Part shown: one piece after another, positions 22,239 through 33,834 of the stretch
How the letters are laid out: each line of letters begins with the position of its first letter
Numbering within the stretch: position 1 is the stretch's first letter
DNA from: Channallabes apus
Taxonomy: Eukaryota; Chordata; Actinopteri; Siluriformes; Clariidae
Direction: 5' to 3'
NCBI GenBank assembly: GCA_030522415.1
Contig: CM060113.1
Location: forward strand, 12,957,065 to 13,021,064
Length of the DNA: 64,000 bases
Made by a program: the position numbers and the translations under genes
The notes under the pieces: generated by a model
The model's input: only the letters and a program-made list of their open reading frames with translations
What the model was told of the DNA's origin: nothing
Databases searched by the model: none

Positions 22239-23079
22239 AGACTTTTACTTAGACAATAGTTGTATTGATTACTTTCTATAATAATTAAAATGATTTTTAG
22301 ACATTCACCAGTCTCCGGTTGGCATGTACAAAGAAAAAAGAAAAAAGTGAAGAAGAAAAAAACAACAACATTCCCAGCTGTTTGGTCTTTTCTCAGTTTT
22401 TAATACCCTCCACGCTTAAACGAGACAAATTGTTTTTGTTTTTCCCCCTAATGTGACCTCATAAAAGAAGACACCCTCCTCGCCACGTCTCTGGTAGGAT
22501 GTGGCTCAGCAGGAACTCATTTACATATACAGGGAAACAGCGTGTTCAGAAAGAGGAGTGTAACAGAGGGAAAGTTGTATTTCAGTGGGAGAATTAACAG
22601 ACCCCCATTTGCGGAGCTCTGAGAACTATTTGTTAAATAGTACAATATGGGATCTTAAAGATCCAGTACTGCAGGCTCAATGCAAGCAAAGTTGACAAGA
22701 AAATGTGGCTTCTATTGGTATCAGACAGGCAACTATAGTCCATACAGCTTTAATCATGTTTTATACACTATAATCATATGTTTCATAAAATTTTTCAGAT
22801 TTTTACATTCTCTGTTTTTATATAGTACTGTATATACGCTATCATACTTGTTTTGTTTTTCTTTTACTACAGTAGGGTTAGTCAAAAATGATACGCCAAA
22901 ATGATGTTGGCCCTTCAGCAGTGTTCTAACTGGCTCTAATTTAATTACAATTTCCAACCTGTCCATTACCTACTGAACCAACGTTGCACCAACACTGGGC
23001 CAAACTTGTAATTATCTACCGACCCAACATAGTGCCAACAATGGGCCAACCTTACTTTGGCCCCACCAATGAGCAAACT

Positions 23080-23725
23080 TTGGGCCAACATATGCAATGC
23101 CGTTCCGTGTCGAAACAACTCACAGAAGAGAGTAAACAGAATTTTGTTTGGATATCTGCAAACAAAATTTATTCTAAGGAAAGATACCAAGAGAACATGG
23201 ACTCATCACTACATCAGCCTGTGAGTAAACGGCAGAGAATGGAACGGAAACATTCTCATTTGCCAAGCAAGAAACAGTTCAAAAGTCAACATTGCTTGCA
23301 TCTTTCTGGGATTCTCCAGAGCCAGTATTGGAACATTATCAGGAAGAAGGTTCAGCAGGCAACAGTGCTCGTTCCAGTGAGACGCTTATTGAAGAGCCTA
23401 AGCCTAAACTTCGGATTAAATGCAGAGGACTGCCATCCGAGGGCGTTGCATGATAATGCACTTGTGCATACTTCTCAACTCCCACACTGTCGACACTCTG
23501 CAAAAATTTCGTTTTGAGACGTTAAAGCCTCCTCCACATAGTCCTGATCTTACTCCATCAGACTTTTACATGTTTGGTCCCTTGAAAGCAGCCGTACGAA
23601 GACAAAGATTCACTTCTGATGAAGAAGTGAAGACAGCGGTGCATTCATGGATCACAGTCATCCTAAAACATTTTTAACGAAGGTTTGTTGACAGATGGAC
23701 AAATTGTTTTGAAAACCAAGGAGAT
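23080..23725 (+). pseudogene. mariner family 1 transposase remnant
   Basis: The plus strand encodes pieces of a mariner transposase in more than one frame. ALHDNALVHTSQLP (about 23440) resembles the second catalytic aspartate region, and PPHSPDLTPSDFYMFGPLK (about 23530) is the SPDL-D motif. RFTSDEEVKTAVHSWIT follows. Frame changes near 23515 and a degenerate N-terminal half mark it as dead. The text matches the minus strands of the elements at 2490, 18170 and 50603, so all four belong to one family. Confidence 0.85.
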
Positions 23726-23729
23726 TATG

Positions 23730-23782
<53 letters not shown>

Positions 23783-23784
23783 GA

Positions 23785-23795
23785 AGACACATATA

Positions 23796-23873
<78 letters not shown>

Positions 23874-23885
23874 TATATGTGTCTT
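23785..23885. repeat. palindromic AT-rich repeat, about 101 bp
   Basis: A 17-bp arm AAGACACATATACTGTA (23784-23800) is repeated exactly in inverse as TACAGTATATGTGTCTT (23869-23885). About 36 perfect TA units lie between, so the whole block is a near-perfect palindrome centred on about 23835. A second (TA)n run at 23750-23779 precedes it. Confidence 0.9.
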
Positions 23886-24432
23886 TTAATAGAAAAAAAT
23901 GTGGATAATTTTTTACTCTCCCTTATATTTTAACTCTATTTTATATGATTTCCTCGCCTTTTCAATTTTTCATTACACTAATTGTTCTTCTTTTATAAAC
24001 TCTTTACTTTCTTTTACTTTCTTTTCAAAACTTTTTTTGCATGATTTAATCTGTTTATTGTTATTATTACTTTTTATGCTGTTGTTCTTTAAAATATATA
24101 TTTTTAATATTGTAGCTGCTGGCCATATTACACCCCTACATCATTGGTAACACCATCTTCTTTAATTTGACTCATTTTGAGCTGGATTCCCTCTCATCTC
24201 TTGCCGTATCGGAATCCACTCAGAAAATCATTCTTACTGTAGTAAAAGTGGGCGAGTCATAAAAAACAACACATTTATGTGAGGATGCCGTAACTACACA
24301 GCACGTTTACATAAGAGCTAAAAATGGGGTGTGTTCACATCTGTTCTGTTCGCATCGGACGCACCAGATTCCCAACTTCCTGAGGAAATACACAGGAAAC
24401 AGTTACAGAGGACTTTAAACATTCTCCAACTC

Positions 24433-24466
<34 letters not shown>

Positions 24467-24733
24467 CCAGTCATATCATCTGCATACCATCATCCATCAT
24501 CTCTACTTATTATCAGCATGCCTGTATCTGACAGAAGCACATATCAAAAGCAGATCCTTTAATCCACGAGATTATGAGTATTTTACGGAGCTGTTTGTCA
24601 TTTTCAGAGCTGAACGATGAGCCCCTTTTCCAAAATGACTCGAGTCTACTGGTGAAAGTCCACGTACTTCATGATGCTGCTTAATAAAATGAGCAGCACT
24701 GAGCTGATCTGTTCAAGCTGTTTAAGATGTTTA

Positions 24734-25610
24734 CACTGCTGTGAAAAAGTATTCGCTCCTTTTCTGATTTTTCAACGATTCAGATCATCAAACTAATTTT
24801 AATATTACACAAAGATAACTTGAGTAAATACAGAATTTAGCAGTTTTTAAATGATTTCATTCATTAAAGTAAAAGCTGTCAAAACCTGGCCCTGTGAGAA
24901 AAAGTAATTGCTCCCTAAGCTAAGAAATAGCCCAATGTAATTTAACACACACCTTCCAAAAAGTTAAATTTTTGTCTTATCAGTCAACAGAATATTTGCC
25001 CAAAAGTCTTGTTGACTCTTAACTGAGCCAAGTGAGGCCTGCAGTTCTTTAGATGCTGTTCTGTATTCTTTCATGAGCTCCTACTGTATATGAGTCGTTG
25101 TTGTGCTCTTGGAGTAATTTTGGTACACATCTGGGAAGGTTCATCACTGTTCCAAGTTTTCTCCAATTTGTGGAATACTGGCTATCACTATGGTTCGCTG
25201 GACTACTAAAGGCTTAACAATGGCTTTGTAACCCTTTCCAGACTGATACAAGTAAATTATTTTGATCTGCTCTTGAATTTCTTTAGATCGCAGCACCATC
25301 AAGTGATGCTTTTTTCGGTCTTTTAGCATGTTTCACTTTGGCACGCAGGTTCTATTTGAGTAATTTTTTTTGATTCAACAGGTATGGCAGTCATCAGGCC
25401 TGGGTATAGCAAGTGAAATTTAACCCAGTTTTCCCAAAAATGTCGTTATTCACACACAGTTCATTTATGATTTGGTAGCAGGGGCAATTATTTTTTTTTA
25501 CATTGGGCCAGGTAGGTATGGACAGCTTTTTTTTTACCTTAAATAATGAAATCATCAGTTAAAAAATGCATTTTGTATTTACCCTGGTTATTTTTGTTCA
25601 ATATTGAAAT
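24734..25610 (-). mobile_element. Tc1 element, internally deleted copy of the 29611-31232 family
   Basis: It begins CACTGCTGTGAAAAAGTATT, a variant of the family end. It retains inner-end text (GAAAAAGTAATTGCTCC) and N-terminal transposase text on the minus strand (RSKEIQEQIK-like). The region between the inner left repeat and CACACCTTCCAAAAAGTTAA, covering the C-terminal catalytic half, is missing. The right outer end is not found. Confidence 0.8.
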
Positions 25611-25720
25611 TCGTTTGTATTTCTGGGCCAGAAAAAAACATCTATACAAAATAAATATAATGGAAAAATCTATGCAACAAGGTTATGCTAGTAAATTGAA
25701 CTGTACTGTAACGCATAAAT

Positions 25721-26018
25721 ACACCTCCAGGGTCCCGGTCAGTTTAATTCCCACCCCTGTGTGCATGGAGTTTGTATGTTCTCCCTGTGCTTGGTGGGTT
25801 TCCTCCGGGTACTCCCGTTTCCTCCCACAGTCCAAGGACCTGCAGATTAGGCTAATTGACGTTCCGAAATTGCCCGTAGTGTATGCGTGTACCCTGTGAT
25901 AGACTGGCACCGTGTCCAGGGTGTCCCCTGCCTCATGGCCTACTGTACTGTATGTCTCCCGGGATAGGCTACAGCCCCCCGCGACCCTGTATACAGAATT
26001 AAGCGGTATAGACGTTGA
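25721..26018 (+). mobile_element. DANA/mermaid-like SINE, 5'-truncated
   Basis: CACCTCCAGGGT, GTGTGCATGGAGTTTG, GCTTGGTGGGTTTCCTCCGG and ATAGACTGGCACCGTGTCCA are intact SINE blocks, ending at GCGGTATAGA. A double TACTGTACTGTA motif (25941-25952) interrupts the 3' part relative to the other copies. Confidence 0.85.
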
Positions 26019-26630
26019 GTGTAAAGCATAAAGACATTGGCTGAATTAGAGAAGAAGGGACCTTTAAGATTTGTAATGATTTGTAATTGTGGGGAAAAAA
26101 ATTCTCGTAAATGTAAATGTAATTCTGTACCACTCATGCAAAAATAAAAAACTTGGGTACTGTAATGAAGTGCAGTTTCTCAAGCATGGTACATAAGCCT
26201 AGTGTGCTAGTGACAGAGTTCGACTTCTCACAGGACAGAAATTAAAGACTTCTGTGTCACATGTAATAAAACCGTATCAGTAAACAAGCTTCCTGAACAA
26301 TTTACGCACACACACACACACGCACCAGCTGCCTTCCTTTCGATGAAGAGGAGGGGGAGTTAGCTCTTCAGCAGCTATTTTGTTCAGCATGTGTGCAGCA
26401 CAGCACATTCAGCACATCCATCTGTTACGCTTCATATAATAACACTGCAGTCAGACTGCATTCAAGAGGACTGAGCTCTTTGTCGGTCTTTGAAGCGAGC
26501 TATAGATCCTCGATATTTCAAGATCAACAACACTCCCCGACCATTTACCTTTCCCTACACACACATCTGCGCACAAGCACGAGCAAGAACACATAGAAAA
26601 GAACCAGGAGCTTAAAAGAAAACGGCTTAC
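26019..26630. other. intron interval, no gene or repeat resolved
   Basis: It contains a short CA run near 26305 and ordinary A+T-rich text. I see nothing else that can be supported. Confidence 0.4.
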
Positions 26631-26706
26631 CTGCACATAGTAAGTGCCTTTGGATTGGGCGTACATCATCAAGAAGCAGTAATCCAAGTTCTGCTTGGTT
26701 CGCCAT
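26631..26706 (-). CDS. mgat4b: mgat4b exon (likely exon 7): catalytic domain
   Basis: This 76-bp exon encodes [20 protein letters not shown] followed by TYYVQ. The first base completes the arginine codon split from the previous exon, and the exon ends in phase 0 before GTAAGC. The [17 protein letters not shown] block is one of the most conserved in GnT-IVa and GnT-IVb and lies directly before the metal-binding acidic motif. The threonine in KGTYYVQ replaces the isoleucine I recall in mammals, a tolerable substitution at a surface turn. Confidence 0.95.
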
Positions 26707-27298
26707 CTGGAAGAGCAGAATGTAGAGAAGGGTTTAAAAAAAAAGAGTGTGAGCAAGCCCATGATTAAAAACATACGCGTCCGGCTTACAGATGAGCACA
26801 ATGAACGATTGTGTAGTAATCATGCGGTTCTTGTGCATTTGGAGAACATATTAAGTTGTTTACTTATACATGGAACAAACACACATTTGTTCGCTATAAG
26901 TCACACACACATACATTAAAATATTGTAAAGCACCATGCCTTACACTGGGTTAGTAAATGCAACATGGACATACAGTACAGTGGGTTTGGAAAACATTGG
27001 TGTCATTTAACTTTTCCATATTTACTTCCCCATTAACTTTAATAGATTCAAAATGGAATAATAATGACATAATGACAAGTATTCACAATCCCATTTTTTG
27101 TCATTCAAATTGGTCAACAAATTCACCTTCCAATTCCAACCCATGGTTCGAGCGTGCCAGATTGTTCCGACCTCTGGTCTTGACTGTTGCTTGATTTTGC
27201 TTTAAATAATCTACAAATTAGTTACTGGTCACGATAATATACTCATTCATGATAGTAAATGGTATAATGTGCTTATGATTAACCAACAAATGTTAACA

Positions 27299-27540
27299 AA
27301 TGTAGGCTCAGTGGTAGGTGTTTCGCCTGCCATGCGGAAGGCCCGGGTTCGATTCCCAGCCAGTGCCCACACCCCAGCCACTGGATACAGTGCCGGTCCC
27401 AAGCCCGGATAAAATGGGAGGGTTGCGTCAGGAAGGGCACCCGGCGTAAAACCTGTGCCAAGTTGTAGTGCGGACTGGATATTCCGCTGTGGTGACCCCT
27501 TGTCGGGAGCAGCCGAAAGACCAACAACAACAACAACAAG
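27299..27540 (+). mobile_element. tRNA-Gly-derived SINE
   Basis: The head (GGCTCAGTGGTAGGTGTTTC, GCCTGCCATGCGGAAGGCCC, then GGGTTCGATTCCCAGCC) matches a glycine tRNA with GCC anticodon, including A and B boxes. The body follows (CCCGGATAAAATGGGAGGGT, CAGGAAGGGCACCCGGCG, GTGGTGACCCC). It ends in (CAA)n, the expected tail. A truncated second copy lies at 27690-27805. Confidence 0.85.
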
Positions 27541-27689
27541 TTAACAAATGTACACTATTTACAGTACATACCTACTGTAGGTTCCACCGACTGTATATCT
27601 CACAATTTGCTATGAAACATCAAGGCTTGACAAGAACTGCTATGATGAACAACATCCTGGATATCCGCGGTATGTGATAATCGGTCCCA

Positions 27690-27805
27690 GGCCCAAACAA
27701 AATGGGAGGGTTGCACCAGGAAGGGGATCCAATGAAAAAAAAAAAAAAAACAGTCCAAAGCTTATCTTGCCGGGAGCAGCAGAAAGACCAACAACATCTC
27801 AACAT
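27690..27805 (+). mobile_element. tRNA-Gly-derived SINE, 3' fragment
   Basis: ACAAAATGGGAGGGTTGCAC, CAGGAAGGGGATCC and GGGAGCAGCAGAAAGACCAA repeat the 3' body of the SINE at 27299-27540. An A-run interrupts it at 27735-27750. Confidence 0.75.
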
Positions 27806-28127
27806 CTATTATAATGAGGCACAAACCATGTACAACCTGTTACAAAGCACCTTTAAATAACTTACGAACCTCCTGATGAAGGCCCTGGCTTTTCCATGTA
27901 GAATCTCTAGATCGGACAGGTTTAGGATTAAATTCAAGAATGAGGAAACGCCCTGTTAGGAGTCTTGAGTCATTCCAGATTGCGCAATCATGCAACAAAA
28001 TAGCTATAATAAGGAATTTGTCATTATTATAGACTTATTCCAGACTGAATTCATCTAGATCAGAAATTGAATGAAACAACAGAGGTAAAATGAGTTTTAT
28101 GGAAAGTTTAAATGGAGTGATGTAAAT

Positions 28128-28360
28128 AATGGTGGCATGGTGGTGTAGTGGATAGAATTGTCGCTCTGCACCAACAGGGTCCGGGTTCAATTCCCTGCCT
28201 TGGGGCCAAAGACATTGGGTTCTCAAAGTGCTCATAGTTTGTGAATGTTGACCGGAGATTTTACCACATTCGTAAAAATGGGAATAAATACCATGTTAAT
28301 CACCATATGCCTTCACGTCCCCTAGTGGACTACAGCGGTTCCTAGTTGGGTGGATGAATG
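28128..28360 (+). mobile_element. tRNA-derived SINE-like repeat
   Basis: GGTGGTGTAGTGGATAGAAT and GGGTCCGGGTTCAATTCCCT form A-box and B-box-like blocks. The body differs from the DANA-like copies. Confidence 0.55.
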
Positions 28361-29610
28361 TAAGGTAATAATGGCGAAGTTCTATATTTAGTCAACAATA
28401 AAAGGCAATGTGGGGAAGGGGTGGCTCAAACAGTTAAGATACTGGATTACTGACTAAGGCTCTTAATCCTATCTACTACAGGGTTGCCATATCTGACCCC
28501 AGCTTCGTACCTGGAATATTCTGATTTTTTTTTCTACTATGCTGTAGTGTACATGTGACAAATAACTGAATCTTAATCTTAAATACAAAATTATATTTTC
28601 CGTTCCATAAATCAGCCAGTAAGACAGGTGGACTGAGCTGAGAATGTGGCAGTGAGGTGTCAGACCACAGTTCAGTCGAGCGGACGAATACGAAATTAAA
28701 TCAAATATGAAAGTTGATTGGGCAACAGAGCATTCGCATCTGCATGCATTTACCAGCAATCATGCATTTATAGCAAAACAAGCTCTCTAGGGAGTGTATC
28801 AATCAGTCAGCTTACTGTGCAAAGCTGGGCAATGATTCAGACACACACACACACACGCATAAAAACACACGTAGTCGCAGATCACTACAATACTGTAACT
28901 ATGGGTCTGAAATTGTATTGAGCGCTGTGGCGCTGTAGCACTACACTAGTCTGATCTGCTTACTCTACACCCTACTGTAATTCTAAACATAATAATAGGA
29001 AAAAAAAACAAAGCTGAACATCTGAATTATAGAGAAGGTTACGCATATTCTGGTCGCTACCACACGTGTATAATACGAGTATAATATCCTGGTTCCAGGG
29101 TTTGCTTTTTAAACTGAAGGATGAATCAGAGCGTTTTCTATAGCGTTTAGATCACAAACAGCAAACAAAAGCACTTACAAGTGGCTGAAAATAATTACGG
29201 ATTGAAAATGCAAAGGAATTTGTCTCATCAGTGTTACGCAATCATAATGTTTGCATGGTATGTAAGATATTTTAATACACATTGCTTACATTTATAGCTT
29301 ACTATAAGAGTCATGCATTTTTTTATGTTAATTCTGTATACAGTACATTATGTGCAGTATAAAGCGAATATCCTTTTTTTAAGCACAACCTAGGCAAAAC
29401 GATGAACTGAATTGAAAATAATTTTAACAACATAAATAAAAATGATCACATAGGCAAAGCAAGAATAAACAGGAGAAAAAAAGAGGGATAAACATGATTC
29501 TAGGTTTTTATGGTTGTTCTATATTTTCCCCACAACATTCCTTATGATAACTTTCATTCTATCTGACATATCCAAAAACTGGATACTATATATATATATA
29601 TATATATATA
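28361..29610. other. intron interval, no gene or clear repeat
   Basis: A+T-rich text with a short CA run near 28840. The last roughly 20 bp before 29611 are (TA)n, into which the Tc1 element inserted. Confidence 0.4.
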
Positions 29611-31232
29611 CAGTGGTGTGAAAAACTATTTGCCCCCCTCCTGATTTCTTATTCTTTTGCATGTTTGTCACACAAAATGTTTCTGATCATCAAACACATT
29701 TAATTATTAGTCAAAGATAACACAAGTAAACACAAAATGCAGTTTTTAAATGAGATGTTTTATTATTTAGGGAGAAAAAAAAATCCAAACCTACATGGCC
29801 CTGTGTGAAAAAGTAATTGCCCCCTGAACCTAATAACTGGTTGGGCCACCCTTAGCAGCAATAACTGCAATCAAGCGTTTGCGATAACTTGCAACGAGTC
29901 TTTTACAGCGCTCTGGAGGAATTTTGGCCCACTCATCTTTGCAGAATTGTTTTAATTCAGCTTTATTTGAGGGTTTTCTAGCATGAACAGTTTTTTTAAG
30001 TTCATGCCACAACATCTCAATAGTATTCAGGTCAGGACTTTGACTAGGCCACTCCAAAGTCTTCATTTTGTTTTTCTTCAGCCATTCAGAGGTGGATTTG
30101 CTGGTGTGTTTTGGGTCATTGTCCTGCTGCAGCACCCAAGATCGCTTCAGCTTGAGTTGACGAACAGATGGCCGGACATTCTCCTCCAGGATTTTTTGGT
30201 AGACAGTAGAATTCATGGTTCCATCTATCACAGCAAGCCTTCCAGGTCCTGAAGCAGCAAAACAACCCCAGACCATCACACTACCACCACCATATTTTAC
30301 TGTTGGTATGATGTTCTTTTTCTGAAATGCTGTGTTACTTTTACGCCAGATGTAACGGGACACGCACCTTCCAAAAAGTTAAACTTTTGTCTCGTCGGTC
30401 CATAAGGTATTTTCCCAAAAGTCTTGGCAATCATTGAGATGTTTTTTAGCAAAATTGAGACGAGCCTTAATGTTCTTTTTGCTTAAAAGTTGTTTGCGCC
30501 TTGGAAATCTGCCCTGCAGGCCGTTTTTGCCCAGTCTCTTTCTTATGGTGGAGTCGTGAACACTGACCTTAATTGAGGCAAGTGAGGCCTGCAGTTCTTT
30601 AGATGTTGTCCTGGGGTCTTTTGTGGCCTCTCGGATGAGTTGTCTCTGCACTCTTGGGGTAATTTTGGTCGGCCGGCCACTCCTGGGAAGGTTCACCACT
30701 GTTCCATGTTTTTGCCATTTGTGGATAATGGCTCTCACTGTGGTTCGCTGGAGTCCCAAAGCTTTAGAAATGGCTTTATAACCTTCACCAGACTGATAGA
30801 TCTCAATTACTTTTGTTCTCATTTGTTCCTGAATTTCTTTGGATCTTGGCATGATGTCTAGCTTTTGAGGTGCTTTTGGTCTACTTCTCTGTGTCAGGTA
30901 GCTCCTGTTTAAGTGATTTCTTGATTGAAACAGGTGTGGCAGTAATCAGGCCTGGGGGTGACTACAGAAATTGAACTCAGGTGTGATAAACCACAGTTAA
31001 GTTATTTTTTAACAAGGGGGGCAATCACTTTTTCACACAGGGCCATGTAGATTTGGAGATTTTTTTTCTCCCTTAATAACGTAAACCTTCATTTAAAAAC
31101 TGCATTTTGTGTTAAATTATGTTATCTTTGACTAATAGTTAACGGTTTTTGATGAGCAGAAACATTTAAGTGTGACAAACATGCAAAAGAATAAGAAATC
31201 AGGAAGGGGGCAAATAGTTTTTCACACCACTT
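29611..31232 (-). mobile_element. nearly complete Tc1-type transposon with IR/DR-style ends
   Basis: This 1622-bp element lies between TA dinucleotides. The left end CAGTGGTGTGAAAAACTATT and the inverted right end begin inverted repeats of about 210 bp (29611-29825 and 31018-31232). Each inverted repeat also carries a second, inner copy of the end motif (GTGTGAAAAAGTAATTGCCC and its relative). Two transposase-binding sites per end is the IR/DR layout known from Sleeping Beauty-like elements. One transposase gene occupies the minus strand. Outer ends of CAG/CTG would leave TACAGTA or TACTGTA on excision. Confidence 0.92.
29830..30852 (-). pseudogene. Tc1 transposase interrupted by a single in-frame stop
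   Basis: The frame runs from MPRSKEIQEQ (30852) to AAKGGPTSY (29830), about 340 codons, the usual Tc1 length. N-terminal paired-like helix-turn-helix domains are visible (GEGYKAISKALGLQRTTVRA; then GRPTKITPR, a GRPR-like linker). The catalytic residues are TDE (about codon 155), QDNDPKHT and the glutamate of DLNTIEMLWHE. One TAA at about 30379 follows ETKV, and the same frame continues LFGRCVSR. No other break is seen. It would be inactive as it stands. Its direction matches mgat4b transcription. Confidence 0.9.
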
Positions 31233-31713
31233 TATATAGTACATTCTTATGTATTATATGGCACAATGGCACAGATCTGTGACGCTTGCGTTTTAAGTGA
31301 ACGCAGGTTTCAGAGCTCCCCCAAGGTGTGTTTTGATACCCCAGATAATGCAGTTTTTCATACTTCAATCTACAGTACCTTCACTTCACCGTGTACAGTA
31401 AATGAGCTACTGTTGAGCCACGCCCACCAGAGTAACTATCCTGTAAACAGTGGCAAAAATGTCCTTCCTGGGAACTCACCACATCATCTAATGTTACCAC
31501 TACTTGAGGCAAACATGTGCAGAAATTATATGTTCATTCCAACAAGAGAGAATTGACCGGGTCGAATGTTTAACATGGCTAATATTTACCTACCGAAGAG
31601 ATGGTCTATTCTTATCCCCCCTCTCATTCCGATTAAAAATTCAACCTGATCAGGCCGCAAATGGTTGTTCTGATTGAACTTTTTTTATTATTATTATTAT
31701 TATTATTGGAATA

Positions 31714-31947
31714 GGGCGGCGCGGTGGTGTAGTGGTTAGCACTGTCGCCTTGCACCTCCAGGGTCTGGGTTCGATTCCCCGGCCAGGCTCGATTCCCGTC
31801 ATGGAGTTTGCATGTTTTTGCACCCAGGATTGGCACCCTGTCCAGGGTGTACCCCGCCTAGTGCCCGAAGTCTCCTGGGATAGGCTCCAGGTCCCCCGTG
31901 ACCCTGAACACAGGATTAAGCGGTATAGAAAATGAATGAATGAATGA
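31714..31947 (+). mobile_element. DANA/mermaid-like SINE, internally deleted, with 12-bp target duplication
   Basis: The head GGGCGGCGCGGTGGTGTAGT and the tail AGCGGTATAGAAAATGAATG are present. About 145 bp between GTTTGCATG and GGATTGGCACCCTG are missing relative to 43041-43419. ATTATTGGAATA flanks both sides (31702-31713 and 31948-31959), showing a single LINE-mediated insertion of an already shortened or later deleted copy. Confidence 0.9.
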
Positions 31948-32119
31948 ATTATTGGAATATTAATGTAATAATGTAAGCACATCTAGTTTATGGAACGTGA
32001 GGCCTGCACCTTTAAAAAAGCTTCCAGTAAACAAATAACAATAGAAAAGTATAATTATTGTAAAGATGTAAGCTATATAGGTAAAGATTTATGGACACTG
32101 GATTTCTGGAAGATTTATA

Positions 32120-32610
32120 CTATATGGCCAAACCTGCAATGACATTATATCCAAATACATCAACAGTACTTCAATATGGAGTTGGTCCCACTTTTGCAGC
32201 TATAACAGATTCCACTCTTCTTGGAAGCCTGCCTACAAGATTTTGGAGTGTTCCTGTGGGAACTCGTGCCCATTCATTCTGTAGAGCATTTATGAGGCCA
32301 GGCACTGAGAAGGTCTGGCGAGAACGAGAATCTCCGTTCCAGTACATCCCAATGGGGTGGACGTCGGGGCTCTGTGTGGGCCAGTCAAGTTCTTCCACAT
32401 CAAACTCATCAAACCATGTCTTTATACAGTAGATCTTGCTTTGTGCACTACTGGGGCATGGTCATGCTGGAATAGAAAAGGGACTTCCCCAAACTGTTGG
32501 CACAAAGTTGGAAGCATAGTTGAGTCCAAGATGTCTTGGAGTGCTGAAGAATTAAGATTGCCCTTCACAATAATTAACAGGTTTGGCAAAATACTTTTGT
32601 CCATACAGTG
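32120..32610 (-). mobile_element. Tc1-type non-autonomous copy, second family
   Basis: The ends are CTATATGGCCAAA-like text on the left and TTTTGTCCATACAGTG before TA on the right. The minus strand keeps the C-terminal transposase (WPTQSPDVHPIGMYWNG, then LPRRVESVIAAKVGPTPY). The DNA-binding half is absent and the final catalytic glutamate position reads glycine (PIGMYW). A CAGTA insertion at 32425-32431 is absent from the related text near 44510. Confidence 0.8.
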
Positions 32611-33834
32611 TATACAGTATCACACCCTTATGTACTTTTTGATCCTTCTGTACCAGATGTTTTCCCCCTTTCCTGTTAAACTATCCTAAAACATATGTTT
32701 TGCTCAGCTGTTCGAGGAGGTCTGGAATAAATTCTGCATTCCAGTTCATCAAGGTTTAATACCAGGACACTGTGCAGACCACATTGTCTATCATACTGTA
32801 TGTATATGAATGTGATGATCAGCTGTCCACAGACTTTAAGCCATATAGCTTTTTACTAAGCTATACAGTAGATTTACCAAAAAAAGACACAACTTCTGTG
32901 TTTTTACTTTCCTAAATTGCTTTAAATGATGATAAGGAGAAATACCCGGCATGATCGATACAGACACTACAGTACGTTCAAACTCTATAGAAAGCAGGTG
33001 GCGTAAAGTCCTGAAGCAGTGCGAGGCGAAAAACACGGCGTGTGCTTATGTAGAATGGATTCTCTCCTGTCTTGCTGATTCGCTATTGATCTGTCTGTCT
33101 GCTTGATGGCTGACTGATTGGGCCGTTTGGCCAATCAAGGATTGATTTGCTCATCACGCTCTCTTGACTGAATTCGTTGGCCTGGTGTGTGTGTGTGTGT
33201 GTGTGTGTGAGTGTGCATGTTCATCTGATCCAGAAATATGTGTCTCTATCTGGCACCATATTTTTTAAATATGAAAAAAAAAAGTTTTTTTTTTCAGAAA
33301 TTGCCTGGCAAGAATCATGCATATGAGAAATGCGTGTACGTGTATGTGTGTATGTGCTGAATGCCTCAACGTTCATAATCCCTGCCATACCGAGCTTGTG
33401 TAACCCAATAAGTTTTTCACTCCTACACTTTGGGACAGATAGAAATTTTGAATTAGACATGACGCCAGAAGGTGCACTGCTACTGAGGAGCAGGCTTAGC
33501 TAAAGCTTGTGTTGAGATTGTGTGCTTCATAGTGTCACTGGCATGCACGCCACATGTGTCACACATGTCTGGAGTAAAACACCACCCTGTTTAACCTACT
33601 GTAAGCGGCAGTGCACAGTCAATGCTGTTAGATACCATTAATGCATCTTTCATTTCGATATAACAGTATGTAGTGCAATTAATGCTTGTTCCTCGTACAT
33701 ACATACTGTACAAGTACCCTCAAGTACCGTGACACTCATTTGTTGCTATTCTAAAACCATGACGTTGGCTGTCCCTATGACGCTCCGATTTCCAGGCTGT
33801 GGGAACATGTGATCACTCAGCCACAAGGGCATTA

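Noticed and set aside
22984..23100. Tandem protein-like repeat (TLGQ/MGQP) at the start of an open frame
   Set aside because: It is translated from a short degenerate TTGGCCCAA/CCAACA-type DNA repeat next to the mariner remnant, not a real protein repeat.
23685..23933. Open frame of repeating IY
   Set aside because: It is a translation of the (TA)n palindrome.
27299..27370. Functional tRNA-Gly gene
   Set aside because: The head resembles tRNA-Gly, but the acceptor stem does not close, a SINE body and CAA tail follow, and a second truncated copy lies beside it.
27880..27960. Candidate extra minus-strand exon (LILEFNPKPVRSRDSTW)
   Set aside because: It does not fit any missing segment of MGAT4B. 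The neighbouring exons already join in phase without it.
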